This document shows positions 36,291 through 44,898 of a stretch of 64,000 nt of DNA, piece by piece. The position numbers were made by a program, and so were the translations under genes. Position 1 is the stretch's first letter. Every line of letters begins with the position of its first letter. A model generated the notes under the pieces. That model saw only the letters and a program-made list of their open reading frames with translations, had not been told where the DNA came from and made no database searches. This DNA comes from Clostridium kluyveri (GTDB lineage Bacteria; Bacillota; Clostridia; Clostridiales; Clostridiaceae): positions 372,001 to 436,000 of the forward strand of contig NZ_CP018335.1 of the NCBI RefSeq assembly GCF_001902295.1, written 5' to 3'.

Positions 36291-37460
36291 ATGCTTGGTA
36301 TTACTAAATTATTATGCGGATCTGAAAATTTTGGAGACGGGTTGCGCTATGCTTCTGGTGCAGGAAGTGAAAAAAGTGGTGCAGCTAAGGGAAAGGGACC
36401 TGTAGTTGTATGGAATTGTACTAATAGCTGTAATCTAAAGTGCAGGCACTGCTATGCCGATTCTCAAAATAAAAAGTTTGAAGAAGAACTGGATTCAAAT
36501 GAAGCAAAATATTTAATAGAGGATTTGGCAGAATTAAAAGTACCGGTACTTCTTATTTCCGGTGGAGAACCTCTTATGAGAGAGGATTTATTTGAATTAT
36601 TAAATTATGCAAAAAATTATAACATTAGAAGTACAATTTCAACTAATGGAACATTAATAGATAAAAGAACAGCTAAAGATTTAAAATTAAATGGTGTAAG
36701 CTATGTAGGGATCAGTCTGGATGGAATAGGCACAAATCATGATAAGTTCAGAGGGGTAATTGGAAGCTTTAACAAGTCTTTAGAGGGAATCAGAAATTGT
36801 ATGGAAATAGGTCAGAAAGTGGGACTTAGATTTACAATAAACAAGAGCAATTACCATCAGCTAGAAGACATTTTTTACTTAATAAAAGAAGAGAAAATAC
36901 CCCGGGTATGTTTTTATCATTTAGCCTATTCTGGAAGAGGAAATGCTATGGCCAGAGAAGACATTACCTTTGAACAAAAAAGACAAGCCCTTGATATTAT
37001 AATGGATAGGGCAGTGAGATTTGGAAAGAATGTTGAGATTCTAACGGTAGGTAACCATGCGGATGCGGTTTATTTATACCTTCAAGTTAAAAAGAAATAT
37101 CCCCATTTAAGAGATAGAGTATGGGATTTAATACAGACAAATGGTGGCAATAGATCGGGAATGGCTCTTGCAAATATTGATTTTAAGGGACATGTACATG
37201 CAGATCAATTCACCCAGCAGCACAGCTTTGGAAACATAAGAGAAAGAAAATTTAGTGACATATGGAAAAATCCTTCTAATCCTCTAGCTGTTGGACTAAG
37301 AAATAGAAAATCCTTATTAAAAGGAAGATGCAGCAGTTGCAAATGGTTAAATGTATGTAATGGAAATCTCAGGGTAAGGGCAGAAGCTACCACAGGAGAT
37401 TTTTGGGACTCTGATCCATCCTGTTATTTGACTGATAAAGAAATAGGGATTTTAATATAG
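36291..37460 (+). CDS. nirJ1: Radical SAM protein NirJ1 / AhbC-like (heme from siroheme)
   Basis: The 389-residue radical SAM enzyme has its [4Fe-4S] motif CNLKCRHC (C47, C51, C54) and a C-terminal SPASM-like cysteine set (CSSCKWLNVC...). Its length and the N-terminal LGITKLLCG identify the NirJ1 family, paired with NirJ2 in Clostridia and methanogens. In the alternative heme pathway AhbC removes the acetate side chains of 12,18-didecarboxysiroheme. The assignment of the C or D step between NirJ1 and NirJ2 is by family, not proven. nirJ2 follows after 23 bp. Confidence 0.88.
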   Translation: MLGITKLLCGSENFGDGLRYASGAGSEKSGAAKGKGPVVVWNCTNSCNLKCRHCYADSQNKKFEEELDSNEAKYLIEDLAELKVPVLLISGGEPLMREDLFELLNYAKNYNIRSTISTNGTLIDKRTAKDLKLNGVSYVGISLDGIGTNHDKFRGVIGSFNKSLEGIRNCMEIGQKVGLRFTINKSNYHQLEDIFYLIKEEKIPRVCFYHLAYSGRGNAMAREDITFEQKRQALDIIMDRAVRFGKNVEILTVGNHADAVYLYLQVKKKYPHLRDRVWDLIQTNGGNRSGMALANIDFKGHVHADQFTQQHSFGNIRERKFSDIWKNPSNPLAVGLRNRKSLLKGRCSSCKWLNVCNGNLRVRAEATTGDFWDSDPSCYLTDKEIGILI

Positions 37461-37483
37461 TGAAATAGGAGGATGTATAAGTC

Positions 37484-38476
37484 TTGATAATATCATGGAA
37501 TACTACAAATAAATGCAACATGAGATGTAAGCATTGTTATAGAAATGCTGGATCAGAAGTTGAAGGTGAGTTAAATACATCAGAAGCTAAAAAGTTAATT
37601 GAGGATATAAAAAAAGCCGGATTTAAAATCATGATATTCTCCGGGGGAGAACCATTGATGCGTAAAGATATTTTTGAGCTTATAGAACATGCGGCAAAAT
37701 GTAAACTTAGACCCGTACTTGGAAGTAATGGCACTTTGATTACCAGGGAAACAGCTCTGAAGCTTAAAGCTGCAGGTACTATGGGCATAGGTATTAGTCT
37801 TGATAGTCTTGATAGTAATAAACATAATGAATTTAGAGGATTAAATACAGGCTGGCAAGACACCATAAAAGGAATAGAAAACTGCAGGGAAGTGGGTCTA
37901 GGCTTTCAAGTACACACTACAGTTATGGATTGGAACTTTAAAGAAATACTGGATATAACAGATTTTGCTGTTAAAATGAGAGCTGTTGCCCACCATATTT
38001 TTTTTATAGTACCTACAGGTCGTGCCCAAAATATTCAACATGAATTTTTAAATGCCCCTCAGTATGAAGAACTTCTCACAAACATAGTCAATAAGCAGAA
38101 AGAAGTATCCATAGAGATAAAACCTACTTGTGCACCGCAATTTATGAGAATTGCAAAACAAAAAGGAGTTCCATATAGATTTTCAAAAGGATGTATAGCG
38201 GGAATAAGTTACTGCATTATTAATACTAAAGGTGACGTGCAGCCCTGTGCATACCTGGATATATGCGTAGACAACGTTAGAAGTAAACCTTTTTATGAAA
38301 TATGGAAAAACAATAGTGTGCTGAGGGAACTTAGAACACTAAATTATAAGGGAAAATGTGGAATTTGTACATATAAGAATTTATGTGGGGGCTGCCGTGC
38401 CAGAGCTGCATTTTACAACAATGGTGATTATATGGCAGAAGAAAGTTTATGTATTTATGAGGAGAGAGGTCAATAA
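37484..38476 (+). CDS. nirJ2: Radical SAM protein NirJ2 / AhbD-like
   Basis: The 330-residue radical SAM enzyme starts at a TTG, 12 bases after AGGAGG; the nearer ATG is followed at once by a stop. The motif is CNMRCKHC (C11, C15, C18), and the C-terminal cysteine clusters GCIAGISYC, CGICTYKNLCGGC carry an auxiliary iron-sulfur cluster. In the siroheme-dependent route AhbD oxidatively decarboxylates Fe-coproporphyrin III to heme. Close packing with nirJ1 and two siroheme decarboxylase genes makes this the heme operon. Confidence 0.88.
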   Translation: MIISWNTTNKCNMRCKHCYRNAGSEVEGELNTSEAKKLIEDIKKAGFKIMIFSGGEPLMRKDIFELIEHAAKCKLRPVLGSNGTLITRETALKLKAAGTMGIGISLDSLDSNKHNEFRGLNTGWQDTIKGIENCREVGLGFQVHTTVMDWNFKEILDITDFAVKMRAVAHHIFFIVPTGRAQNIQHEFLNAPQYEELLTNIVNKQKEVSIEIKPTCAPQFMRIAKQKGVPYRFSKGCIAGISYCIINTKGDVQPCAYLDICVDNVRSKPFYEIWKNNSVLRELRTLNYKGKCGICTYKNLCGGCRARAAFYNNGDYMAEESLCIYEERGQ

Positions 38477-38491
38477 GTGAAAGGAAAAAGT

Positions 38492-38932
38492 ATGGATTTA
38501 CTAAATATTATGCAAAATGACTTTCCCATAGAATCAAGACCTTTCTTAACTTTGGCAAATAAATTGGATATGACCGAAGAAGAGGTTATAGAACTTATAA
38601 AGAAATTTAAAGAATCAGGCTATATTCGCAGATTAGGAGGGGTTTTTGATTCAGGAAAGTTAGGATATACAAGTACCTTATGTGCAGTAGAAGTTCCAGA
38701 AGAGAGAGTTGAGGAAGTGGCATCTATAATAAATGGTTATAGTGGTGTCACTCATAATTATCTAAGAATGCATAAATATAATATGTGGTTTACATTAACG
38801 GTATCCACCAGTGAGAGTATTGAACATACTCTCGAAGAAATAAAAAATAGCATAAAAATTAATAATATATTGGTTCTAAATTCCTTGAATACTTTTAAAA
38901 TAAAAGTGAACTTTAATGTAGAAGGAGTATAA
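38492..38932 (+). CDS. ahbA: Siroheme decarboxylase subunit, AhbA/NirD-like
   Basis: A 146-residue Lrp/AsnC-type winged-helix plus RAM-fold protein of the NirDL/Ahb family. LDMTEEEVIELIKKFKESGYIRRLGGVFDSGKLGYTSTL is typical, described here only by its ends: LDMTEEEV and GYTSTL. I prefer the ATG at 38492, preceded by AAAGGA; a GTG at 38477 is in frame and overlaps the nirJ2 stop. With its partner it removes two carboxyl groups from siroheme. Which of the two genes is A and which B is inferred from order. Confidence 0.83.
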   Translation: MDLLNIMQNDFPIESRPFLTLANKLDMTEEEVIELIKKFKESGYIRRLGGVFDSGKLGYTSTLCAVEVPEERVEEVASIINGYSGVTHNYLRMHKYNMWFTLTVSTSESIEHTLEEIKNSIKINNILVLNSLNTFKIKVNFNVEGV

Positions 38933-38937
38933 AATTT

Positions 38938-39402
38938 ATGGATTTACTAGATAAAGCTATCATTTCTAAGCTTCAGGAAGATCTGCCTTTAGTTCCCCAG
39001 CCCTATAAGCATATAGCTTGTGAATTAGGGATTTGTGAAGAAGAATTACTTGGTAGATTGAAAAAATTAAAGGAAGAAGGAATACTGCGTAGAATAGGTG
39101 CTATATTACATCATAGAACTGTAGGGTTTAAAGCTAATGCCATGGTTGCATGGAATATTTCAGAGTGTAGAATTAAAGAGGTAACAGATATGATGGTTAC
39201 TTTTCCAGAGGTAAGTCACTGTTACCAGCGCAGGGCCCTGCCAAACTGGAATTATAATATCTATACAATGATACATTCTAAAAGTTTTGAGCAATGTGAT
39301 AGTATTATCTTACATATAGCACAGCGTATAAATATAAATGAATATGAAGTTTTATACAGTACTAAAGAATTAAAAAAAAGCAGTATGAAATATTTCCTAT
39401 GA
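38938..39402 (+). CDS. ahbB: Siroheme decarboxylase subunit, AhbB/NirD-like
   Basis: A 154-residue paralogue of the preceding gene, separated from it by 5 bp. The helix-turn-helix half (LGICEEELLGRLKKLKEEG) and the conserved ILRRIGAILHHRTVGFKANA block identify the family; the YQRRALPNWNYNIYTMIH segment contributes to the active site. AhbA and AhbB form the heterodimer converting siroheme to 12,18-didecarboxysiroheme. No further heme gene follows. Confidence 0.85.
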   Translation: MDLLDKAIISKLQEDLPLVPQPYKHIACELGICEEELLGRLKKLKEEGILRRIGAILHHRTVGFKANAMVAWNISECRIKEVTDMMVTFPEVSHCYQRRALPNWNYNIYTMIHSKSFEQCDSIILHIAQRININEYEVLYSTKELKKSSMKYFL

Positions 39403-39547
39403 GCTTTCTGAATAAAAATGATTCAAAGACAAAAAACTAAACTGATTAATGAGTATTTTAAAAGAGATTGAAATTGTTTAATTGCAATAATATAATTATT
39501 GTTATAAAATTGTAATTAACAAATTTATAATAGGAGGTTTTGCTGCG

Positions 39548-39835
39548 ATGGAGGTAAGAAAAGGTAAAAATAAATTTTATATAGGATATGAAGAAAAGGA
39601 ACCTTTGGGTGAAATAATATTGGATGATTTCAATAAGAATCCAATAACAATTGAACATACTTATGTGTCAGAAAAGCTAAAAGGTCAGGGTGCAGGTAAA
39701 CGGTTGGTTAAGAGCGTTGTTGATTTTGCAACGGAAGAAAATAAAAAGGTTATACCAGTGTGTGAATTTGCAAAGAAAGAATTTTCAAAAAATAAAGAAT
39801 ATGAGAGTGTATTGGATGCTTCCACAACTATTTGA
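39548..39835 (+). CDS. GNAT-family N-acetyltransferase, YjdJ-like small type
   Basis: A 95-residue minimal GNAT protein of the COG2388 group. The acetyl-CoA pyrophosphate loop is EKLKGQGAGKRLVKSVVDFA, followed by KVIPVCEFAKKEF. TAGGAGG precedes the ATG. Members are small cytosolic acyltransferases of unknown substrate. It is monocistronic and convergent with yhaM, sharing a hairpin with it. Confidence 0.85.
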   Translation: MEVRKGKNKFYIGYEEKEPLGEIILDDFNKNPITIEHTYVSEKLKGQGAGKRLVKSVVDFATEENKKVIPVCEFAKKEFSKNKEYESVLDASTTI

Positions 39836-39837
39836 GT

Positions 39838-39872
39838 ATAAGCACTACTAAGATTGAATTAGTAGTGCTTAT
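39838..39872. terminator. Shared bidirectional terminator
   Basis: Perfect 14-bp stem (arms 39838-39851 and 39859-39872) with a 7-base loop between the convergent GNAT and yhaM genes. Its right arm begins at the yhaM stop codon. T tracts are weak on both strands. Confidence 0.65.
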
Positions 39873-40800
39873 ATATTTGAATATTCTTCAAGAAAAATTT
39901 ATTTTCACTAAATTCTCCTTTTTCTAAATTGGAAAGGGTATCCTGGAACTGATATATAATAGCATCCATTTCATCTAGTTTGTTTAATAATTCGGCTTCT
40001 AGAATCATGGGTCTTCTAGGAGAGCCATTTTCTTCAGAACCATGGTGAGAAATTAAAATATGTTTTAAAACCATTTCATCCTCCGCAGGAATATTTAATT
40101 CCATGGCTGCATCGTGGAGCATAATTACTCCCTGTACTATGTGACCAAGCAATTTACCTTCTGCAGAATAATCTTCTACTATGCCATTTTCATTGGAACT
40201 TAGTTCATTCAATTTTCCTATATCATGAAGTATAATCCCTGATATGAAAAGTTCTGTATCTATACCATATTTATATATATCTGCAAGGGCAGCACCGCTT
40301 TTATACATTCTATATATATGATATAAAAGGCCTCCTTGTATAGCATGATGGACTACTTTTGCCGCAGGATAGTAGAGAAGTTTGTCTTTATTATCCTCTA
40401 AAAGTTTTGTAACCACTTTTTTGAAGCTTTCATTTTCAAAATGGGATACTCTTGTTAAAAGTTCATTATATATATCCAAAGGTTTTATAGGAGAAGTTTT
40501 TATAAAATCTTCTATGCATACATTATCATCTTTGGTAATTGTTCTGCACTGTAATACGGTGAGCTGGAGAGTATTTTTGTAAGTTTTAGGAATTGTCCTT
40601 ATTTTAATAACACTACCAGGGGAGATATCGGGGATATCTGTAATACTTTTATCCCACATAACTCCTTTTATGGAATCTTTGCCGTCGGTGAAAGTAAATT
40701 TAATGTAGGGTGAATTATTAGAGGTTAGTCCTTCAGATATCTCATTTACCATAAGAAAAATATCACTAAGTTTATTATGAATTAATTCTTTAATTTTCAT
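39859..40800 (-). CDS. yhaM: 3'-5' exoribonuclease YhaM family
   Basis: A 313-residue protein with an N-terminal OB-fold (about residues 10-95; IKFTFTDGKDSIKGVMWD) and an HD domain (about 150-290). The HD motifs are HHAIQGGLLYH, LHDIGKL and HHGS. This is the architecture of B. subtilis YhaM (314 residues), a manganese-dependent RNase/DNase involved in mRNA decay. It is a single gene. Confidence 0.9.
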   Translation of the reverse strand: MKIKELIHNKLSDIFLMVNEISEGLTSNNSPYIKFTFTDGKDSIKGVMWDKSITDIPDISPGSVIKIRTIPKTYKNTLQLTVLQCRTITKDDNVCIEDFIKTSPIKPLDIYNELLTRVSHFENESFKKVVTKLLEDNKDKLLYYPAAKVVHHAIQGGLLYHIYRMYKSGAALADIYKYGIDTELFISGIILHDIGKLNELSSNENGIVEDYSAEGKLLGHIVQGVIMLHDAAMELNIPAEDEMVLKHILISHHGSEENGSPRRPMILEAELLNKLDEMDAIIYQFQDTLSNLEKGEFSENKFFLKNIQIYKHY

Positions 40801-40973
40801 TTAACAGTACCTTCTTTCATTTGATTTTATATCATTAAATATTATAATGATATAAAGTGATTAAAATGATTCTTAGGATAAAAGTATGTATCGTAGATAC
40901 AGTTAATATTATACCCTAAGTTCAAATTTATTGTACATGAATGACACAAAATCAGGAAGGATATGTATATAAA

Positions 40974-41786
40974 ATGATATTTGTAATTCAGTTGTTAGTT
41001 AAAACATGTATAGAAACCGTATATCTTATAGGAATGATAACTTTAATTGGGTTACTTCTTGGAGTATTAAGAAATAATTCCATAAGGAATTTTCAGAGAA
41101 GTTTTGGGAGTAGGGCATTAATGGTAACAGGGGTCATAGGAGTTCCCATACATGAATTGAGTCATGCTATATTTGCCTTATTGTTTAGGCATAAGGTTAG
41201 TAGAATAAAATTGCTTCAAAAACCAGATGCACAGGGAGTCATGGGATATGTACAGCATAGTTATAACAAAGGAAGTATTTATCAGCAGATAGGAAATTTT
41301 TTTATAGGTATTGCACCTATATTTGGAGGAGTTCTTTCCATTATCTTATTGATGAGAATTACAATACCACAGGCTTATGAAAAATTTGCCAGTATATTGA
41401 TAAAGGGTTTAAATATCACAGTGATTAATAAAAGCACAATGGAAATAATGATGAATTCTTATGGGGAATTGATAAGGATTATTTTCTCAGTAAAAAATTT
41501 TGAGAACATCTACTTTTATATATTTTTATTTATAGCTGTGTGTATATCATCTCATATGTCATTAAGTATTGCTGACATAAAAGGAGCTTCCAGAGGACTT
41601 GCAGCCATATTTTTTATATTATTAGTACTTAACTTTTTTAATTTATCCAAATATTTAGCTTCATTTAACTTTATAAAGTATAATATTATAGTAACAGGGT
41701 TTTTGCTTATAGCTGTGATACTTTCTGTAATAACATACCTGGTAAGTTTGATTTTAGTTGCCCTGAGGAGAACTTCCTTAATATAA
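40974..41786 (+). CDS. M50-like membrane metalloprotease
   Basis: A 270-residue polytopic membrane protein with a zinc motif in PIHELSHAIFALLF (HExxH) and a FFIGIAPIFGG segment, resembling intramembrane M50-type peptidases, but without an obvious DG motif. The ATG at 40974 has AGGAAGG thirteen bases upstream; an ATG at 40941 is also in frame without a site. The next gene is a recognisable site-2 protease, 18 bp downstream, so the two probably work together or derive from duplication. Confidence 0.65.
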   Translation: MIFVIQLLVKTCIETVYLIGMITLIGLLLGVLRNNSIRNFQRSFGSRALMVTGVIGVPIHELSHAIFALLFRHKVSRIKLLQKPDAQGVMGYVQHSYNKGSIYQQIGNFFIGIAPIFGGVLSIILLMRITIPQAYEKFASILIKGLNITVINKSTMEIMMNSYGELIRIIFSVKNFENIYFYIFLFIAVCISSHMSLSIADIKGASRGLAAIFFILLVLNFFNLSKYLASFNFIKYNIIVTGFLLIAVILSVITYLVSLILVALRRTSLI

Positions 41787-41804
41787 AAAGCAAGGAGAGG
41801 AAAC

Positions 41805-42758
41805 ATGGACAAGTATAACAGAGAAACTGAAAGTTCTGATTTTCATGTAAGTAGAGATAATGATATAGAACGGTATATTGTAAATGATAGTATAGAAAAA
41901 TATATAGTTCAAGGTAACGTAGAAACTAAAAAAGAGAATTTACCTACCATAGCAAAGAGTAAGAAGAACAAAAAAGATAAGAAGGGTATTTGGGGTATAA
42001 TTGGAATTATTATTGCAGCACTTATAAAACTTAAATCTATAATAATACTTATTTTTGCCAAGTTAAAGTTTTTATTAATATTTTTTAAATTAGGTAAATT
42101 TGCTTCAACATTAATATCCATGTTATTAATGATTTTGGTGTATGCTAAAATCTATGGATGGGCCTTTGGACTGGGTTTTGTAGTATTGTTATTTGTCCAC
42201 GAAATGGGACATTATTTAAGTGCTAAAGCTGTTAAGCTTGATGTAACTCTTCCTCTTTTTATTCCATTTGTGGGGGCCTTAATAAGTATGAAAGAAGAGC
42301 CTAAGGATGCAGTAACAGAAGCTAAAGTTGCAATAGGCGGTCCTTTAATTGGAAGTCTGGGAGCATTAATTTGTTTTATATTGTATTTTTCACTTAAAGA
42401 AAATTTTTTAATGGCTCTGGCTTATACAGGGTTTATGCTGAATTTGTTTAACCTTATACCTCTGCACCCTCTTGATGGCGGCAGAATTGTATCTGCAATA
42501 TCTCCCAAGTTATGGTTCATAGGAATACCTATTGCGGCAATTGCATTATTTAAGTTTTTCAACCCTATTATTTTACTATTGCTTATACTCGGAATTTTTC
42601 AAGTTATTAATCAATACAAAAATCCTGATAAGGCTTATTATGAAGTAAATCCTGCTACAAGGTGGATATTTGCTTTTATGTATTTTGGATTAATTTTATT
42701 TCTTGGAATGGGAATAGCATATATCCATGGTATCCATGAATATATGCTGGTTAAGTAG
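41805..42758 (+). CDS. Site-2 protease family intramembrane metalloprotease
   Basis: A 317-residue protein with a charged cytosolic N-terminus of about 65 residues (KSKKNKKDKKG), then six hydrophobic segments. The catalytic motif is VHEMGHYLS, and the second motif NLIPLHPLDGGRIV supplies the aspartate ligand, both complete. Site-2 proteases cleave membrane-embedded anti-sigma factors or signal proteins. AAGGAGAGG precedes the ATG. The substrate is unknown. The two ECF systems of this window are possible clients only by inference. Confidence 0.88.
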   Translation: MDKYNRETESSDFHVSRDNDIERYIVNDSIEKYIVQGNVETKKENLPTIAKSKKNKKDKKGIWGIIGIIIAALIKLKSIIILIFAKLKFLLIFFKLGKFASTLISMLLMILVYAKIYGWAFGLGFVVLLFVHEMGHYLSAKAVKLDVTLPLFIPFVGALISMKEEPKDAVTEAKVAIGGPLIGSLGALICFILYFSLKENFLMALAYTGFMLNLFNLIPLHPLDGGRIVSAISPKLWFIGIPIAAIALFKFFNPIILLLLILGIFQVINQYKNPDKAYYEVNPATRWIFAFMYFGLILFLGMGIAYIHGIHEYMLVK

Positions 42759-42769
42759 AAGGACTGTAA

Positions 42770-43378
42770 TTACAGTTCTTTTCTTTTGTATATGTTTAAA
42801 GATATTAAAATAGAAATTATAAAAATTACAATTGATATTAATGGCAGGATAGAAGAATAGGTGTTAAATATTTGTTCATATGGAACATTTACATTAAGTT
42901 TTAAAAAAAGTACTACAAGGATCCAAGGCACGAAAAATACCATCATTATTATTAACCTGCTTTTTTCTACGCCATATTTAAATAATATGGGCAAAATAAT
43001 GGATATATATAAAATTCCCACAGCAGAAAGTATAGTGGACTCAAATAACATTTCTTTAATTTCAGTTGAACCTATGAGCAAATTAAGTATTATATTAAGA
43101 AGAAAGGCTGCTGCGAAAAAAAATATACTTATAATATATTTACTTATCACCATATCATCTCTGGAAAGAGGCATGGATAATGCATATTTATCCCATTTTG
43201 CTTTTTCATCGTAGGACATAAAAGTTGTAGGAAGGATAGCGCACATTACCATAATCATGGCACCCATAAAGTTATTTTTACTTGATACAGACATAAAACC
43301 ATAAAAAATTAAAAATATAGCCCAAATTTTCCACTGCTGCTTTAAATTCATAAAATCTTTTAATATCAATCCTTTCAT
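42770..43378 (-). CDS. ABC-2 type permease of a YtrA-type operon
   Basis: A 202-residue membrane protein with six hydrophobic segments. KGLILKDFMNLKQQWK at the N-terminus and MPLSRDDMVISKYI are typical of ABC-2 (ABC2_membrane_5) permeases. It starts one base before the ATPase stop (overlapping codons at 43378), so translation is coupled. With the ATPase and GntR regulator it forms an operon like ytr or the bacitracin/envelope-stress GntR-ABC loci. The substrate is unknown. Confidence 0.85.
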   Translation of the reverse strand: MKGLILKDFMNLKQQWKIWAIFLIFYGFMSVSSKNNFMGAMIMVMCAILPTTFMSYDEKAKWDKYALSMPLSRDDMVISKYIISIFFFAAAFLLNIILNLLIGSTEIKEMLFESTILSAVGILYISIILPILFKYGVEKSRLIIMMVFFVPWILVVLFLKLNVNVPYEQIFNTYSSILPLISIVIFIISILISLNIYKRKEL

Positions 43379-44223
43379 TATATTGCCTCCTTCGTATAAT
43401 ACAGCATTATATCTTCGATATTTGGTGGATCTATAGTATATTTTCCATGAATTTTATCTCTTAATATCAGTGCCTCTACTCCAAAATTATTTTTACGATA
43501 TCCTTTAACTGCTGACTTATCAATAGCTTCAAACTGTGAAGGGGAACATTTTAATATACCATGACTTTCTATCAAGTCATCTTTAATGTCACTGAATATA
43601 ATTTTACCTTTATGGAGAAAGGTAATGTAGTCACAGACTTTTTCGAGATCACTTATAATATGGGATGACATGAGGATAGAATGATCCGAATCCTGTATAA
43701 ATTCTAGAAATACATCCAGAATTTCATCTCTTACTATAGGATCAAGTCCACTGGTGGCTTCGTCAAGTATAAGGAGTTTTGAATCATGGGATAGGGCAAC
43801 TGCAATAGAAAGTTTCATTTTCATGCCCCGGGAATACTCCTTTATAATTTTATTATTAGGTAAATCAAAATATTTTATATAGGATTGAAAACTGTCCTCT
43901 TTCCAAGTTTTATAGATATTTTTCATAATAACGTTAATATCTTTTGGGTTTAAATTTTCAGGAAAACAACTTTCATCCAGAACAACACCTATATGTTCTT
44001 TCACTAATTTCATATCTTTTTTGTTATCATGGCCTAGAATAGTAATTGTCCCGCTGTCACCATTAATTAAATCAAGTATTAATTTAATCATGGTGCTTTT
44101 ACCTGCACCATTTTCCCCAATAAGGCCCATTATAAAACCCGTAGGCAGTTTCAAGTTTATATTATCCAGTTTAAATCCGTCATATTCTTTTGATATACCG
44201 TTAATTTCTAAAGCATAATCCAT
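43378..44223 (-). CDS. ABC transporter ATPase of the GntR-linked operon
   Basis: A 281-residue ATPase with Walker A GENGAGKS, signature EYSRGMKMKLSIAVAL (a degenerate LSGGQ, common in this subfamily) and Walker B LLILDEATSGLDP. It pairs with the permease directly downstream. The regulator stops 3 bp before its start. The family exports drugs or contributes to envelope homeostasis. Confidence 0.9.
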   Translation of the reverse strand: MDYALEINGISKEYDGFKLDNINLKLPTGFIMGLIGENGAGKSTMIKLILDLINGDSGTITILGHDNKKDMKLVKEHIGVVLDESCFPENLNPKDINVIMKNIYKTWKEDSFQSYIKYFDLPNNKIIKEYSRGMKMKLSIAVALSHDSKLLILDEATSGLDPIVRDEILDVFLEFIQDSDHSILMSSHIISDLEKVCDYITFLHKGKIIFSDIKDDLIESHGILKCSPSQFEAIDKSAVKGYRKNNFGVEALILRDKIHGKYTIDPPNIEDIMLYYTKEAI

Positions 44224-44226
44224 TTC

Positions 44227-44607
44227 TTACTCTCCTTTATATAGTAGTGTCATTATTTCAATCAATTCATTTAAACTGAGTCCGCAAATATTTGCGGATT
44301 CAACAATTTGCTGCATAAGATTTTCAATGTTTCTAAGCTGTTCTTCTCTTATAAATTCAGTATTTTTACTGGCTACAAAACTTCCTTTACCTGTAATAGA
44401 TACAATGAATCCTTCACGTTCAAGTTCCTCATATGCGCGTTTTGTAGTTATTACACTGATGCGAAGCTCTTTGGCAAGCAGCCGCATGGAGGGCAGCGGT
44501 TCTCCTTCTTTTAATTTATCTGATATAATCATGTTCTTAATTTGAGATGCTATTTGTTGGTAGATTGGCTGTCCGCTTGAATTACTGATAATAATATGTA
44601 TATTCAA
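44227..44607 (-). CDS. GntR-family repressor, YtrA subfamily
   Basis: The 126-residue regulator has a winged helix (QIASQIKNMIISDKLKEGE, LRISVITTKRAYEELEREGF) and a short C-terminal dimerisation helix, the YtrA pattern. The start is a TTG with AAGGAGA eight bases upstream. A near-palindromic TATA-rich operator overlaps its promoter region, so autorepression of this three-gene operon is expected. Confidence 0.88.
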   Translation of the reverse strand: MNIHIIISNSSGQPIYQQIASQIKNMIISDKLKEGEPLPSMRLLAKELRISVITTKRAYEELEREGFIVSITGKGSFVASKNTEFIREEQLRNIENLMQQIVESANICGLSLNELIEIMTLLYKGE

Positions 44608-44624
44608 TTTTATTCTCCTTGTGA

Positions 44625-44653
44625 ATATTGTATATATATAATATATACAATAT
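44625..44653 (-). promoter_or_regulatory. Operator of the YtrA-type regulator
   Basis: TTGTATATAT and ATATATACAA face each other in a near-perfect inverted repeat (44625-44653) about 20 bp upstream of the gntR start. This is the expected position and symmetry for a GntR/YtrA dimer. Confidence 0.55.
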
Positions 44654-44860
44654 TTATAAAAGTGTCAAGGGCAAAACAGTGGATTAAGTTTATTTTAAAT
44701 GATATATTATAGGAAATTTCCCAATTCCTCTGATGGGATATGGAATCTCACCTATAATAGGCTAGGCCTATAAGAAATAATATTTCTGGTGACCGGATTG
44801 ATGGAGTAATTAGAGAAGGGAATCTATGACTTGTTTCTGATAAGTCAGTTAGGACAGATG

Positions 44861-44898
44861 GAAAAAGGGCTTTTGAAAAATCAAAGCTGCCCTTTTTC
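44861..44898 (-). terminator. Terminator of the MFS gene
   Basis: GAAAAAGGGC and GCCCTTTTTC form a 10-bp stem that overlaps the MFS stop codon (44881-44883), with a T-rich arm on the minus strand. The rest of the gap up to the gntR promoter (44660-44860) contains no recognisable gene. Confidence 0.6.

Noticed and set aside
44700..44820. A gene or mobile remnant between gntR and the MFS terminator
   Set aside because: Only short hairpins such as AGGCTAGGCCT are visible; no frame or repeat partner was found in the window.
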